DNA of 64,000 bases from Streptomyces sp. NBC_01788 (lineage in GTDB: Bacteria; Actinomycetota; Actinomycetes; Streptomycetales; Streptomycetaceae), in the NCBI RefSeq assembly GCF_035917575.1, contig NZ_CP109090.1, forward strand, positions 2,046,001 through 2,110,000, written 5' to 3'. Position 1 is the stretch's first letter. Every line of letters starts with the position of its first letter. Below the pieces are notes generated by a model. It made no database searches. It saw only the letters and a list, made by a program, of their open reading frames with translations, and was not told the origin of the DNA. A program made the translations under genes and the position numbers. This document shows positions 42,096 to 49,882 of this stretch, piece by piece.

Positions 42096-43316
42096 ATGAC
42101 AGCTATGACCCCCGGCTCGAACATCCCGCTGGCCGTCGCGCGTGTGACGGTCGACGTCGCCGCTCCGGTGCGGCTGGACGTATCGGGCCTGCTGCTCACC
42201 GCCGACGGCAAGGTGCGCTCGGACGACGACTTCATCTTCTACAACCAGCCGTCCGGGCCGGGCGTGACCTACCGTTCGGGCGGCGGCGGCGCGCCCGACG
42301 CGATCACCGTGGACACCACCGCGGTGCCGCCGGGCATCGAGAAGATCGTGGTCACCGCGAGCCCGGACGCCGCCGGGCAGACCTTCCAGGGCATCGAGCC
42401 CACGGCCACCGTCCGCGACGCGGACACCGGTTCGGTGCTGGCCACCTTCACCCCGCCGCAGCTCGGCACCGAGACGGCGCTGGTGGTCGTGGAGATCTAT
42501 CTGCGCGGCGGCCAGTGGAAGGCGCGGGCCGTCGGCCAGGGGTACGCCGACGGACTCGCGGGCATCGCCACCGACTTCGGAGTGACGGTGGAGGAACCGG
42601 CCCTCGCCCCGGTGGCCCCGCCGCAGCCGGCCGTCCCGCCCCGGCCGCTCACCCCGCCGCCCCCGGCGCCCGCCGCGCAGTCTCCGGCCGCCCCTCCGGT
42701 TCCCCCGGCCCCGTCGGCCGCCCCCGCCCCGGGCGCCGGGAAGGTCAACCTGGACAAGGGCCGGGTCAGCCTCCAGAAGAACCAGACCGTGTCCCTGGTC
42801 AAGGGCGGCCGCCCGCTGCTCGCCCGGGTCAAGATGGGCCTCGGCTGGGAACCGGCGTACCGCGGCGCCGACATCGACCTGGACGCCTCGGTCATCGCCT
42901 ACGGCCCGCAGCGCAACCACATCGACAGCTGCTACTTCGGCAAGCTCACCATCCTGAACGGCGCCGTGAAGCACTCCGGCGACAACCTCACCGGCGAGGG
43001 CGCGGGCGACGACGAGGTGATCGTGGTCGACCTCGGGCGCCTGCCGCAGGAGGTGACCGGCCTGGTCTTCACCGTGAACTCCTTCTCGGGCCAGAAGTTC
43101 ACCGATGTCGCCAAGGCCTACTGCCGCCTGGTGGACGCCACCACCGAGGAGGAGCTGGTCCGCTTCGACCTCACCAACGCCGAGGCGCAGACCGGGGTGC
43201 TGATGGCCAAGCTCATCCGTCAGTTCACCGGCGAGTGGGAGATGACGGCCATGGGCGACTTCGTCAAGGCGCGCACCGTGCGGAACATGGTGAAGCCCGC
43301 GGCCCAGGCGCTGTAG
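42096..43316 (+). CDS. two-domain TerD family protein (TerA-like)
   Basis: 406 residues. Two TerD-type beta-sandwich domains (about 1-165 and 215-406) are joined by a Pro/Ala-rich linker of about 45 residues. The C-terminal domain has the calcium-binding signature KHSGDNLTGEGAGDDEVIVV (~288-307). The N-terminal domain keeps the fold-like pattern (DDDFIFYNQPSGPGVTYRSG) but lacks the GDDE ligands. TerD proteins take part in tellurite resistance and stress-linked membrane complexes. It is followed 48 bases later by a second TerD gene. Confidence 0.88.
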   Translation: MTAMTPGSNIPLAVARVTVDVAAPVRLDVSGLLLTADGKVRSDDDFIFYNQPSGPGVTYRSGGGGAPDAITVDTTAVPPGIEKIVVTASPDAAGQTFQGIEPTATVRDADTGSVLATFTPPQLGTETALVVVEIYLRGGQWKARAVGQGYADGLAGIATDFGVTVEEPALAPVAPPQPAVPPRPLTPPPPAPAAQSPAAPPVPPAPSAAPAPGAGKVNLDKGRVSLQKNQTVSLVKGGRPLLARVKMGLGWEPAYRGADIDLDASVIAYGPQRNHIDSCYFGKLTILNGAVKHSGDNLTGEGAGDDEVIVVDLGRLPQEVTGLVFTVNSFSGQKFTDVAKAYCRLVDATTEEELVRFDLTNAEAQTGVLMAKLIRQFTGEWEMTAMGDFVKARTVRNMVKPAAQAL

Positions 43317-43364
43317 GACAGAATTCGCCTGTCGCAGCCACCTTCACCAGAGGATGAACCACAC

Positions 43365-43949
43365 ATGATCACGCTGACGAAAGAAGACGGACCGGCGGAC
43401 CTGGACGGGGTGACCCACATGTCCATCGGCGTGTCCTGGGACCCCACCGGGGGCACCTCCGGCGGGGTGATGGGCATGCTCCGCCGCAAGATGGGCACCG
43501 ACCTCGACCTGATCGCCGTCGCCATGCAGGGCACGGACCCGGTGCGCCTGGCGGGCCTGGACTCGCTGGACCCCATGGGCAACGGCTCGTTGCAGCACAG
43601 CGGCGACAACCAGACCGGCCGCGGGGACGGCGACGACGAGACGGTGACGGTGGAGTTCGCGCGGATACCGCAGAACATCACCTCGATCGTGTTCATCGCC
43701 GCCGCGTTCAAGAAGGGCAGTTCCTTCCAGAAGGCGCGCAACATCAGCTTCAAGGTCTACGACGCGACCGGGGGCACCTCCCAGCAGGTCGCCGACATCT
43801 GGCCGAGCCTGCTCACCCAGGACAACGGCTGCGCCGTGGCCAAGGCCATGCGCGTCGGCGGCTCCTGGAAGCTCGAAGTGATCAACGAGACGGGCAAGAT
43901 CAAGCAGGGCGACGAACACGCCCTGATGCGCTTCGCCGTCAGCAATTGA
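43365..43949 (+). CDS. TerD family protein
   Basis: 194 residues, one TerD domain. LDGVTHMSIGVSWDP at the N-terminus, then LQHSGDNQTGRGDGDDETVT (residues ~79-98) with intact calcium ligands, and INETGKIKQGDEHALMRFAV at the end. It resembles TerZ/TerE-like single-domain members. It is likely co-transcribed with the two-domain protein before it and ends at a strong hairpin (43972-44008). Confidence 0.88.
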   Translation: MITLTKEDGPADLDGVTHMSIGVSWDPTGGTSGGVMGMLRRKMGTDLDLIAVAMQGTDPVRLAGLDSLDPMGNGSLQHSGDNQTGRGDGDDETVTVEFARIPQNITSIVFIAAAFKKGSSFQKARNISFKVYDATGGTSQQVADIWPSLLTQDNGCAVAKAMRVGGSWKLEVINETGKIKQGDEHALMRFAVSN

Positions 43950-43971
43950 CGAACCCCGCGACATGACCGAA

Positions 43972-44008
43972 CGGCCGCGGCCCGCACAGCGAATGCGGGC
44001 CGCGGCCG
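43972..44008. terminator. hairpin between convergent genes
   Basis: Perfect 15-bp stem (cggccgcggcccgca / tgcgggccgcggccg) with a 7-base loop, between the TerD gene (ends 43949) and the gene ending at 44023 on the other strand. Confidence 0.8.
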
Positions 44009-44022
44009 GTCACTGTCCTCGC

Positions 44023-45450
44023 TCAGCCGCCGTGCGCGGAGCGTGCCTTGAAGGCTGCCTTGCGGGCCTCCTTGGCGGTCTTCTTGTCCGGGTGCAGGCG
44101 GCCCATCGCCTCCAGTACGTCCGCCGTCTGCGGGTGGTCCACCCGCCAGGCGGCCGCGAAGAAGCCGCTGTGCTGTTCGGCGAGACCCTCGACGAGGGCG
44201 TGCAGTTCCTCGGAGTCGCCCTCGGCGGCCAGTTGCGCGGCCACCGTGTCGATGGTCAGCCAGAAGATCATCTCCTGGGACGGCGGCGGCACGTCGGCCA
44301 GGCCCCGCTCGGTCAGCCAGACCCGGGAAAGACCGCCCAGTTCGGCGTCGTCGAGCACCTCCCGCAGCGCCGGTTCGGCCTCCGCGCCGACCAGGGACAG
44401 CGCCTGCTGGCAGCGCAGCCGCCGCAGCGGCGCACCCGCGTCCATGCCGCGCGCCGCAACGAGCAACTCCCGTGCGGCGGAAAGCGGTTCACGGCTCGCC
44501 AGCCACCGCTCGGTCTCCGCGTGCGTGGCCGCGGGCGGAAACCCGGCGGTACCGTCGAGCAGCGCGTCGGCACCCTTGTCCGCGAGCTCGCCGATCACCG
44601 GCGCCCGGCAGCCGGCCTCAAGCAGCCGGGTCCGCAGCCCGTGCAGTCCGAGCGGGGTCAGCCGCACCATGCCGTAGCGGGCGACGTCCACCTCCTCCGC
44701 CGGCGTGGACGACTCGCTCTCGGCCTCCGCCATCAACTCCTCGTCCACCGGCCGGTACTCGACCAGACCCGCCGGCTCCAGCAGCCGGAACTGGTCGTCC
44801 AGCCGCATCATCGCCTCGGAGACCTGCTCCAGTATGTCGTTGGTGGGCTCCCCCATGTCGCTGGGCACGATCATGGAGGCGGCGAGCACGGGCAGCGGCA
44901 CCGGAACACCGCCGGCCCCCTCCGCACCGGCCGTCAGCCGGTAGAGATTGGCGAGCACCCCGTCGAGGAACTCCGCCTCCGCCCCGGGGTCCCAGTCCAG
45001 CCCGGAGAGGTCGACCGCGCCGCCCTGCCCCACCGCTTCGACCAGCGCGTCCAGGTCGGGCACGCTCGCGTCGGCCAGCGCGGTCTCGAGGGCGTTCGAC
45101 CAGAGGGCGAGCACGTCGTGCGGCGAGCCGCCGGTCAGCAGCTCCAGGTCGGGGCCGGGCGCGACGGCGCCCTCGTCCTCGTCGGCGATCCGGACGAGCC
45201 CGGTGTCCAGGGCGACCCGCCAGGCTTCGCCCGCCCCGGCCGCCGCGTCGTCGCCGCTCAGTCCGAGCACCTCGGCGGCGGCGGGCAGTTGCTCCTGCGC
45301 GAGCCCGCCGTCCGCGTCGACCCGTGTCCCGTCCCCGGCCCAGCGCGCGAGTCGCGCGGCGCGGGACAGCAGCGGTGTGGCGAGCGCGTACCGGGCCAGT
45401 TCCGGTTCGGAGGCGATCCGCACCGGCGGGAACGAGGACCTGTCTGACAT
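44023..45450 (-). CDS. conserved actinobacterial hypothetical protein
   Basis: About 475 residues, acidic and helix-rich, with no signal peptide or membrane span. Segments such as SEPELARYALATPLLSRAAR at the N-terminus, MMRLDDQFRLLEPAGLVEYR (residues ~215-235) and LTPLGLHGLRTRLLEAG suggest winged-helix-like modules, and the C-terminal half has HEAT-like helical repeats with a final basic stretch (KKTAKEARKAAFKARSAHGG). I know no function for the family. The ATG at 45450 is preferred to the one at 45522. It has no clear operon partner. Confidence 0.7.
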   Translation of the reverse strand: MSDRSSFPPVRIASEPELARYALATPLLSRAARLARWAGDGTRVDADGGLAQEQLPAAAEVLGLSGDDAAAGAGEAWRVALDTGLVRIADEDEGAVAPGPDLELLTGGSPHDVLALWSNALETALADASVPDLDALVEAVGQGGAVDLSGLDWDPGAEAEFLDGVLANLYRLTAGAEGAGGVPVPLPVLAASMIVPSDMGEPTNDILEQVSEAMMRLDDQFRLLEPAGLVEYRPVDEELMAEAESESSTPAEEVDVARYGMVRLTPLGLHGLRTRLLEAGCRAPVIGELADKGADALLDGTAGFPPAATHAETERWLASREPLSAARELLVAARGMDAGAPLRRLRCQQALSLVGAEAEPALREVLDDAELGGLSRVWLTERGLADVPPPSQEMIFWLTIDTVAAQLAAEGDSEELHALVEGLAEQHSGFFAAAWRVDHPQTADVLEAMGRLHPDKKTAKEARKAAFKARSAHGG

Positions 45451-45558
45451 CGGCTGGTTTCTCCTAGCGGACCGGGGCCCGGAGGGTGGGAAGCCCATGG
45501 GCCGGTAAGTCTGACGACTCAAAAGCTCAGCCTAGACGGATTTCGCCCCATCCCATCC

Positions 45559-45580
45559 GGTTCACCTTTCCGTCACCTCC
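45559..45580 (+). promoter_or_regulatory. PHO-box-like direct repeat upstream of the secreted nuclease
   Basis: Two adjacent 11-base units, ggttcaccttt (45559-45569) and ccgtcacctcc (45570-45580), follow the pattern of PhoP direct-repeat units (core GTTCACC). They lie about 180 bases upstream of the nuclease start, with a ttgaca-like element at 45598-45603 between. The 311-base gene-free stretch 45451-45761 holds little else that I recognise. Confidence 0.45.
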
Positions 45581-45761
45581 CGTCCATGGCGGAAACCTTG
45601 ACAACCAACTGGGCCGCGCAGCAGATTGACGCGCGTAGAAATGCGGAGGCGGCTCGTTCCCGTCACGCTCTACGCGCGTCGACCGGTGCCTCCCGCCCGC
45701 GTCCCGCGCTTTCGCGTCGCACCCCCGTCGCCGTACTCCGTCACGCCCGAAGGGATCCACC

Positions 45762-47591
45762 GTGCCCAGCAAGCCCTCCGCCCGTCTCGCCGCGCTGACC
45801 ATCGCCGCCGTCTGCTCGGCCGCGTCCGCCGTCGTCCTCACCTCTCCCGCGCACGCGGACACCGTGCGCATCCACGACATCCAGGGCACCACCCGGATAT
45901 CCCCCTACGCGAACCAGCAGGTCACGGCCGTGCCCGGCATCGTCACCGCCGTGCGCACCTACGGCTCCACCAGAGGCTTCTGGATGCAGGACGCCAATCC
46001 GGACAACAACCCCGCCACCAGCGAGGGCATCTTCGTCTTCACCAGCTCCACCCCGACGGTCGCCGTCGGCGACTCCGTCACGGTGACCGGAACCGTCTCC
46101 GAGTACGTCCCGGGCGGCGCCACCTCCGGCAACCAGTCGGTCACCGAGATCACCAAGCCGGTGGTCACCGTCGTCTCCAAGGGCAACCCGGTCCCGGCCC
46201 CGGTCGTGATCGACGCCAAGTCGGTTCCCGCCGTCTACGCCCCGGCCGGCGACCCCGCCGCGAAGGGCTCGATCAACAGCCTGACCCTGGAGCCGACGAA
46301 GTACGCCCTGGACTACTACGAGTCCCTGGAGGGCATGAACGTCCAGATCGCCGACGCCCGCGTGGTCACCGCCACCAACCCCTACAGCGAGCTGTGGGTC
46401 ACGGTGAAGCCGGACGAGAACCGCAGCTCCCGCGGCGGCACGGTCTACGGCTCCTACGACTCCCAGAACACCGGCCGCCTCCAGGTCGAGTCGCTGGGCT
46501 CCACCGCCGACTTCCCCGTGGCGAACGTCGGCGACACCCTCGCCGGCACCACCACCGGCCCGATGGACTTCAACTCCTACGGCGGCTACACGCTCGTCGC
46601 CAACCGGCTCGGCACGCTCAAGAGCGGCGGCCTGCAGCGCGAGACGACCGCCAAGCAGTCCCCCGGCGAGCTCTCTGTGGCCACCTACAACGTCGAGAAC
46701 CTCGACCCGTCCGACGCCACCTTCGACGAGCACGCCGCCGCGATCGTGCACAACCTGCAGTCGCCCGACATCGTGTCCCTGGAGGAGATCCAGGACAACA
46801 ACGGCGCCGTGGACGACGGCACGGTCGACGCGAGCGTGACCATGGGCAAGCTGATCGACGCGATCGTCAAGGCCGGCGGCCCGAAGTACGACTGGCGCTC
46901 CATCGACCCGGTCAACGACCAGGACGGCGGCGAGCCGGGCGGCAACATCCGCCAGGTCTTCCTGATCAACCCCGCGCGGGTCTCCTTCACCGACCGCCCG
47001 GGCGGCGACTCGACCACCGCGGTCGACGTCCAGAAGGTGAACGGCAACAAGGCGGCCCTGACGGTCTCCCCGGGCCGGATCGACCCCGCGAGCAGCGCCT
47101 GGAAGAACAGCCGCAAGCCGCTGGCCGGCGAGTTCGTCTTCCGCGGCCGCACGGTCATCGTGATCGCCAACCACTTCGCCTCCAAGGGCGGCGACCAGGG
47201 CCTGACCGCGCAGTACCAGCCGCCGGCGCGCAGCTCGGAGATCCAGCGCCACCGCCAGGCGGCCGAAGTGAACTCCTTCGTCAACGACATCCTGAAGGTC
47301 GAGAAGAACGCGGACGTCGTCGTGCTCGGCGACATGAACGACTTCGAGTTCTCCGACACCGCGAAGATCCTCGAGGGTGACGGCGAGCTGTGGTCGGCGA
47401 TCAAGTCGCTGCCCAAGAACGAGCGTTACACCTACGACTACCAGGGCAACCAGCAGGTCCTGGACCAGATCCTGATCAGCCCGGCGATCAGGCGCGGCGG
47501 CAACTTCGACTACGACAGCGTGCACGTCAACGCGGAGTTCCACGACCAGACCAGCGACCACGACCCGCAGGTGCTGCGCTTCCACCCGTAG
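45762..47591 (+). CDS. secreted endonuclease/exonuclease/phosphatase-family nuclease
   Basis: 609 residues. The signal peptide (ALTIAAVCSAASAVVLTS, cleavage near AHA at ~32) is followed by an OB-fold-like domain (residues ~35-125, VHDIQGTT-type start here as RIHDIQGTTRISPY) and a C-terminal EEP domain: LSVATYNVENLDPSD (~305-319), IVSLEEIQDNNG (~341), VIVIANHFASKGGD (~465-478), VVVLGDMNDFEFSD (~521-534) and the final catalytic QTSDHDPQVL (~597). This arrangement matches extracellular nucleases such as ExeM-like enzymes. It should degrade DNA or nucleotides outside the cell, possibly for phosphate supply. The start is GTG at 45762. Confidence 0.88.
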   Translation: MPSKPSARLAALTIAAVCSAASAVVLTSPAHADTVRIHDIQGTTRISPYANQQVTAVPGIVTAVRTYGSTRGFWMQDANPDNNPATSEGIFVFTSSTPTVAVGDSVTVTGTVSEYVPGGATSGNQSVTEITKPVVTVVSKGNPVPAPVVIDAKSVPAVYAPAGDPAAKGSINSLTLEPTKYALDYYESLEGMNVQIADARVVTATNPYSELWVTVKPDENRSSRGGTVYGSYDSQNTGRLQVESLGSTADFPVANVGDTLAGTTTGPMDFNSYGGYTLVANRLGTLKSGGLQRETTAKQSPGELSVATYNVENLDPSDATFDEHAAAIVHNLQSPDIVSLEEIQDNNGAVDDGTVDASVTMGKLIDAIVKAGGPKYDWRSIDPVNDQDGGEPGGNIRQVFLINPARVSFTDRPGGDSTTAVDVQKVNGNKAALTVSPGRIDPASSAWKNSRKPLAGEFVFRGRTVIVIANHFASKGGDQGLTAQYQPPARSSEIQRHRQAAEVNSFVNDILKVEKNADVVVLGDMNDFEFSDTAKILEGDGELWSAIKSLPKNERYTYDYQGNQQVLDQILISPAIRRGGNFDYDSVHVNAEFHDQTSDHDPQVLRFHP

Positions 47592-47627
47592 CACCTACGC
47601 GTTCGGGGGCAACGGTCCCCCGGGCGC

Positions 47628-47680
47628 GGCACTCCGAAGGCCGCCCCCACCTCTCAGGTGGGGGCGGCCTTCGGAGTGCC
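47628..47680. terminator. very long perfect hairpin between convergent genes
   Basis: A 25-bp perfect inverted repeat (arms 47628-47652 and 47656-47680) with a 3-base loop. It lies between the nuclease gene (ends 47591) and the DUF3618 gene (ends 47734), and can stop transcription from both sides. Confidence 0.9.
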
Positions 47681-47733
47681 GGTGGTCCCGGTCGGCCGTG
47701 GTCACCGCCGCGCGTCCGGACCGGCTCGCGGGT

Positions 47734-48261
47734 TCAGCGGCGGCGGCTGCGCCGGATCAGCAGTCCGGTCGCGACCAGGGCCGCCGCGCCCGCCGCGAGC
47801 GCTATCACCATCGGGCGAGGGTTGCGCCGGTACGCCTCGACCGCGTTGCTCACCGGGGCGGACTGCCCGGCCCGGGAGGCCTGCTCCTGGACCGTGTGCC
47901 CGGCACGCGTGGCCTGTTCCTGGACCAGGTGACCCGCCCGCGTGGCCCGCTCCTGAAGCGTGTGCCCGGACCGGCCCGCCCCCTCCTGGGTCCGGTGACC
48001 GGCCTGGATGGCCTTCTCCTGGACGCGATGCCCGGCGTGCGCGGCCGAGCTGCGCAGCTGGACCGTCATGGCGCCGGCCTTGTCCATCAGGTCCGCCGCG
48101 CGGGCCTTCGCGCGGCCCTTCACGTCCGCCTTGGCCGCCAGCTCCTCGACGGTGTCGCCGAGCCGGCTCCTCGTCTGCTCGATCTGCTGCCTCAGCTCGT
48201 CGGGGCCCTTCGCTCCGGTCGGCGTGGTGGCGCCGCCGTCCCCCTGTGTCCTGTCCGTCAT
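47734..48261 (-). CDS. DUF3618 domain protein with 11-residue repeats
   Basis: 175 residues. The N-terminal DUF3618 region is DELRQQIEQTRSRLGDTVEELAAKADVK (residues ~21-48, in parts). Then five consecutive 11-residue units of the form AGHxVQExAxR run from about 75 to 130 (AGHRVQEKAIQ, AGHRTQEGAGR, SGHTLQERATR, AGHLVQEQATR, AGHTVQEQASR), likely a long amphipathic helix. A C-terminal membrane span (MVIALAAGAAALVATGLLI) and basic RRSRRR end follow. The protein is probably a small membrane-anchored helical rod. It is coupled by a 4-base overlap to the holin-type gene upstream. Role unknown. Confidence 0.82.
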   Translation of the reverse strand: MTDRTQGDGGATTPTGAKGPDELRQQIEQTRSRLGDTVEELAAKADVKGRAKARAADLMDKAGAMTVQLRSSAAHAGHRVQEKAIQAGHRTQEGAGRSGHTLQERATRAGHLVQEQATRAGHTVQEQASRAGQSAPVSNAVEAYRRNPRPMVIALAAGAAALVATGLLIRRSRRR

Positions 48262-48797
48262 CGGTGGTGTGCCCTTTCCTTGATCGCCTCGACGTCCGCC
48301 TTGACGCTGCCGAGCATCTCCTCCGGCGTGGGTGGTGAGGCGCGGCGCAGCTGGGCGCGGCCGACAATGGCCAGCACGCTCGCGATCGCGAACAGCAAGG
48401 CCGTCACGACAAGCGCCGCGGCCCACACGGGCAGCGCCAGCGAGAGGGCGGCGGTGGCCGCGCCGGCGAGGGCGATCAGCCCGACATAGCCGACGGCGCC
48501 CGCCGCGCCGAGCAGTCCGCCGCCGCGTCCCATGCGGCGCCCCTTCTGTGTCAGCTCCGCCTTGGCCAGCGCCATTTCCTGCCGTACGAGCTGGGAGAGC
48601 TGCTCGGTGGCCCGGTGGACGAGTTCACCCACCGAGTGCTCGCCCGCCATCGGCACAGCCGGTGAACGGTCACCCACCGACGGTTCGGCAGGCAGACGTT
48701 CGTCCAGCGAACGTGTATCCGGTGCACGATCGCCCGGGCGCTCGCGCACTGGGCGGCGCTGGTCGGGCGCAGGCCTCACATCGATAGTCCCGGTCAC
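48258..48797 (-). CDS. phage holin family protein (actinobacterial holin-X / DUF1469 type)
   Basis: About 179 residues. After a charged, disordered N-terminus (~75 residues) comes HSVGELVHRATEQLSQLVRQ and EMALAKAELTQKGRRMGRGG, then two membrane spans (YVGLIALAGAATAALSLALP and AAALVVTALLFAIASVLAIV), the pattern of the putative actinobacterial holin-X family. Despite the name, these are chromosomal membrane proteins paired with DUF3618 proteins. The start is GTG at 48797 after GAGGAGG. The stop overlaps the DUF3618 start (ATGA). Confidence 0.82.
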   Translation of the reverse strand: MTGTIDVRPAPDQRRPVRERPGDRAPDTRSLDERLPAEPSVGDRSPAVPMAGEHSVGELVHRATEQLSQLVRQEMALAKAELTQKGRRMGRGGGLLGAAGAVGYVGLIALAGAATAALSLALPVWAAALVVTALLFAIASVLAIVGRAQLRRASPPTPEEMLGSVKADVEAIKERAHHR

Positions 48798-48849
48798 GGT
48801 GTCCGCCTCCTCTCGGTCCGGACCATCCGGGTACCCGGGACCTGCGCGA

Positions 48850-49575
48850 CTACCCGTGGCCGGGACCACCAGGACCGCGCTCGCCGAGCCGGGCCAGTTG
48901 GGTCTGGAACCAGTCGAGGCGCGCCTGCAACAGGGCGGCCTCCGCTGCGAGTTCGGGTACCCCGAGCCCTTCGGGTCCGGCGAGCGGCCCGGCCGGCGCC
49001 CCGGAGGCGGCGACCGCCGCGGCGACCGGTGCCGGCCAACCGCCGCCGGCCGCGACCCGCAGCCCGGCCCCGGCCAGCCGGGCGAAGCCTGCGCAGGTCA
49101 CGGATGCACGGCCGTGCAGGCAGCCCGCGCAAGCGGTGGTCAGCGCCCGCCAGCCGGGCCTGCCCCAGCCGGCGTCGGCCAGGGCGGAGGCGGGCGCGCC
49201 GCAGGCGCACGGGCCGACCGTCGCCGTGCGCACCCGCTGGCGGGCGTAGCGGAACCCGCGTTCGTAGCGGATGTAGGCGCCGAGGACGGAGACCTCCAGC
49301 AGGACGGCTCCACGGTGCTCGGCCGTGCACAGCAGGGCCTCGGCGGCGGCGCGCTCGTGCACGCAGTGGAAGCCGCAGTCGCACAGACGGGCGGGTGCCC
49401 GGTGCCGGCGGCCGTAGACGCAGGCGGCGTCGGCGACGACGCCGTACGGCAGCGCGCCGCCGAGCGACACACCGGTGAAGCGGGCCCGGGTGCCGTCGTG
49501 GGACAGTACCGGGTGGGCGATCTTGTATCCGGTCGGCGGCTCCGTCGGGCGTTCCGCGGGCAGCCGCAGCCTCAT
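48850..49575 (-). CDS. cysteine-rich hypothetical protein
   Basis: 241 residues, no signal peptide. Cysteines are grouped: ARLCDCGFHCVHERA (residues ~63-77), VGPCACGAPA (~121), TACAGCLHGRASVTCAGF (~150-167). The spacing (CxCxxxC, CxC, CxxC) suggests zinc or another metal. The N-terminal ~60 residues (GYKIAHPVLSHDGTRARFTG) look beta-rich. The C-terminal ~70 residues are Ala-rich and helical. I do not recognise the family. Its ATG overlaps the stop of the 51-residue gene upstream (ATGA). Confidence 0.7.
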   Translation of the reverse strand: MRLRLPAERPTEPPTGYKIAHPVLSHDGTRARFTGVSLGGALPYGVVADAACVYGRRHRAPARLCDCGFHCVHERAAAEALLCTAEHRGAVLLEVSVLGAYIRYERGFRYARQRVRTATVGPCACGAPASALADAGWGRPGWRALTTACAGCLHGRASVTCAGFARLAGAGLRVAAGGGWPAPVAAAVAASGAPAGPLAGPEGLGVPELAAEAALLQARLDWFQTQLARLGERGPGGPGHG

Positions 49576-49727
49576 CGGGCGGCCGGAGCCTCTTCGGGCG
49601 CGGCGGCGGCCTGCGGTTCCTGGATCTCCTGACTCTCCTGGACCGCCTCTGGGAGTCCGGCCTGCTCCTCGCGGACCGTCGGCCGTTCCTCCGCCACGCC
49701 GGTGGCCAGTGCCTTGCCGAGCTTCAT
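49572..49727 (-). CDS. 51-residue small acidic protein
   Basis: Translation gives MKLGKALATGVAEERPTVRE followed by a Glu/Gln/Pro/Ala-rich tail ending APAAR. A strong ribosome site (GGGAGG) stands about 6 bases ahead of the ATG at 49727. The stop overlaps the ATG of the Cys-rich gene by 4 bases, so the two are coupled. The short size, the strong ribosome site and the coupling make it a real gene. Function unknown; the protein looks largely disordered. Confidence 0.7.
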   Translation of the reverse strand: MKLGKALATGVAEERPTVREEQAGLPEAVQESQEIQEPQAAAAPEEAPAAR

Positions 49728-49820
49728 GACGCCTCCCGTGCCCTGCCGTCGGTGACCTCCTGACCATGGTGACGCATCACGGCCGACTTGGACACAGGAC
49801 GCCTTCCCTCCAGCTTTGCT

Positions 49821-49835
49821 TACCGATAACCGGTA
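49821..49835 (+). promoter_or_regulatory. inverted repeat upstream of dapA
   Basis: taccg-ataac-cggta, 47 bases before the dapA start in an unusually AT-rich spot. Possibly an operator. Confidence 0.35.
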
Positions 49836-49882
49836 GGAGAATTAAGTGGAGCTTCACTGTCAACTCTGCCGACACTGCTTCC

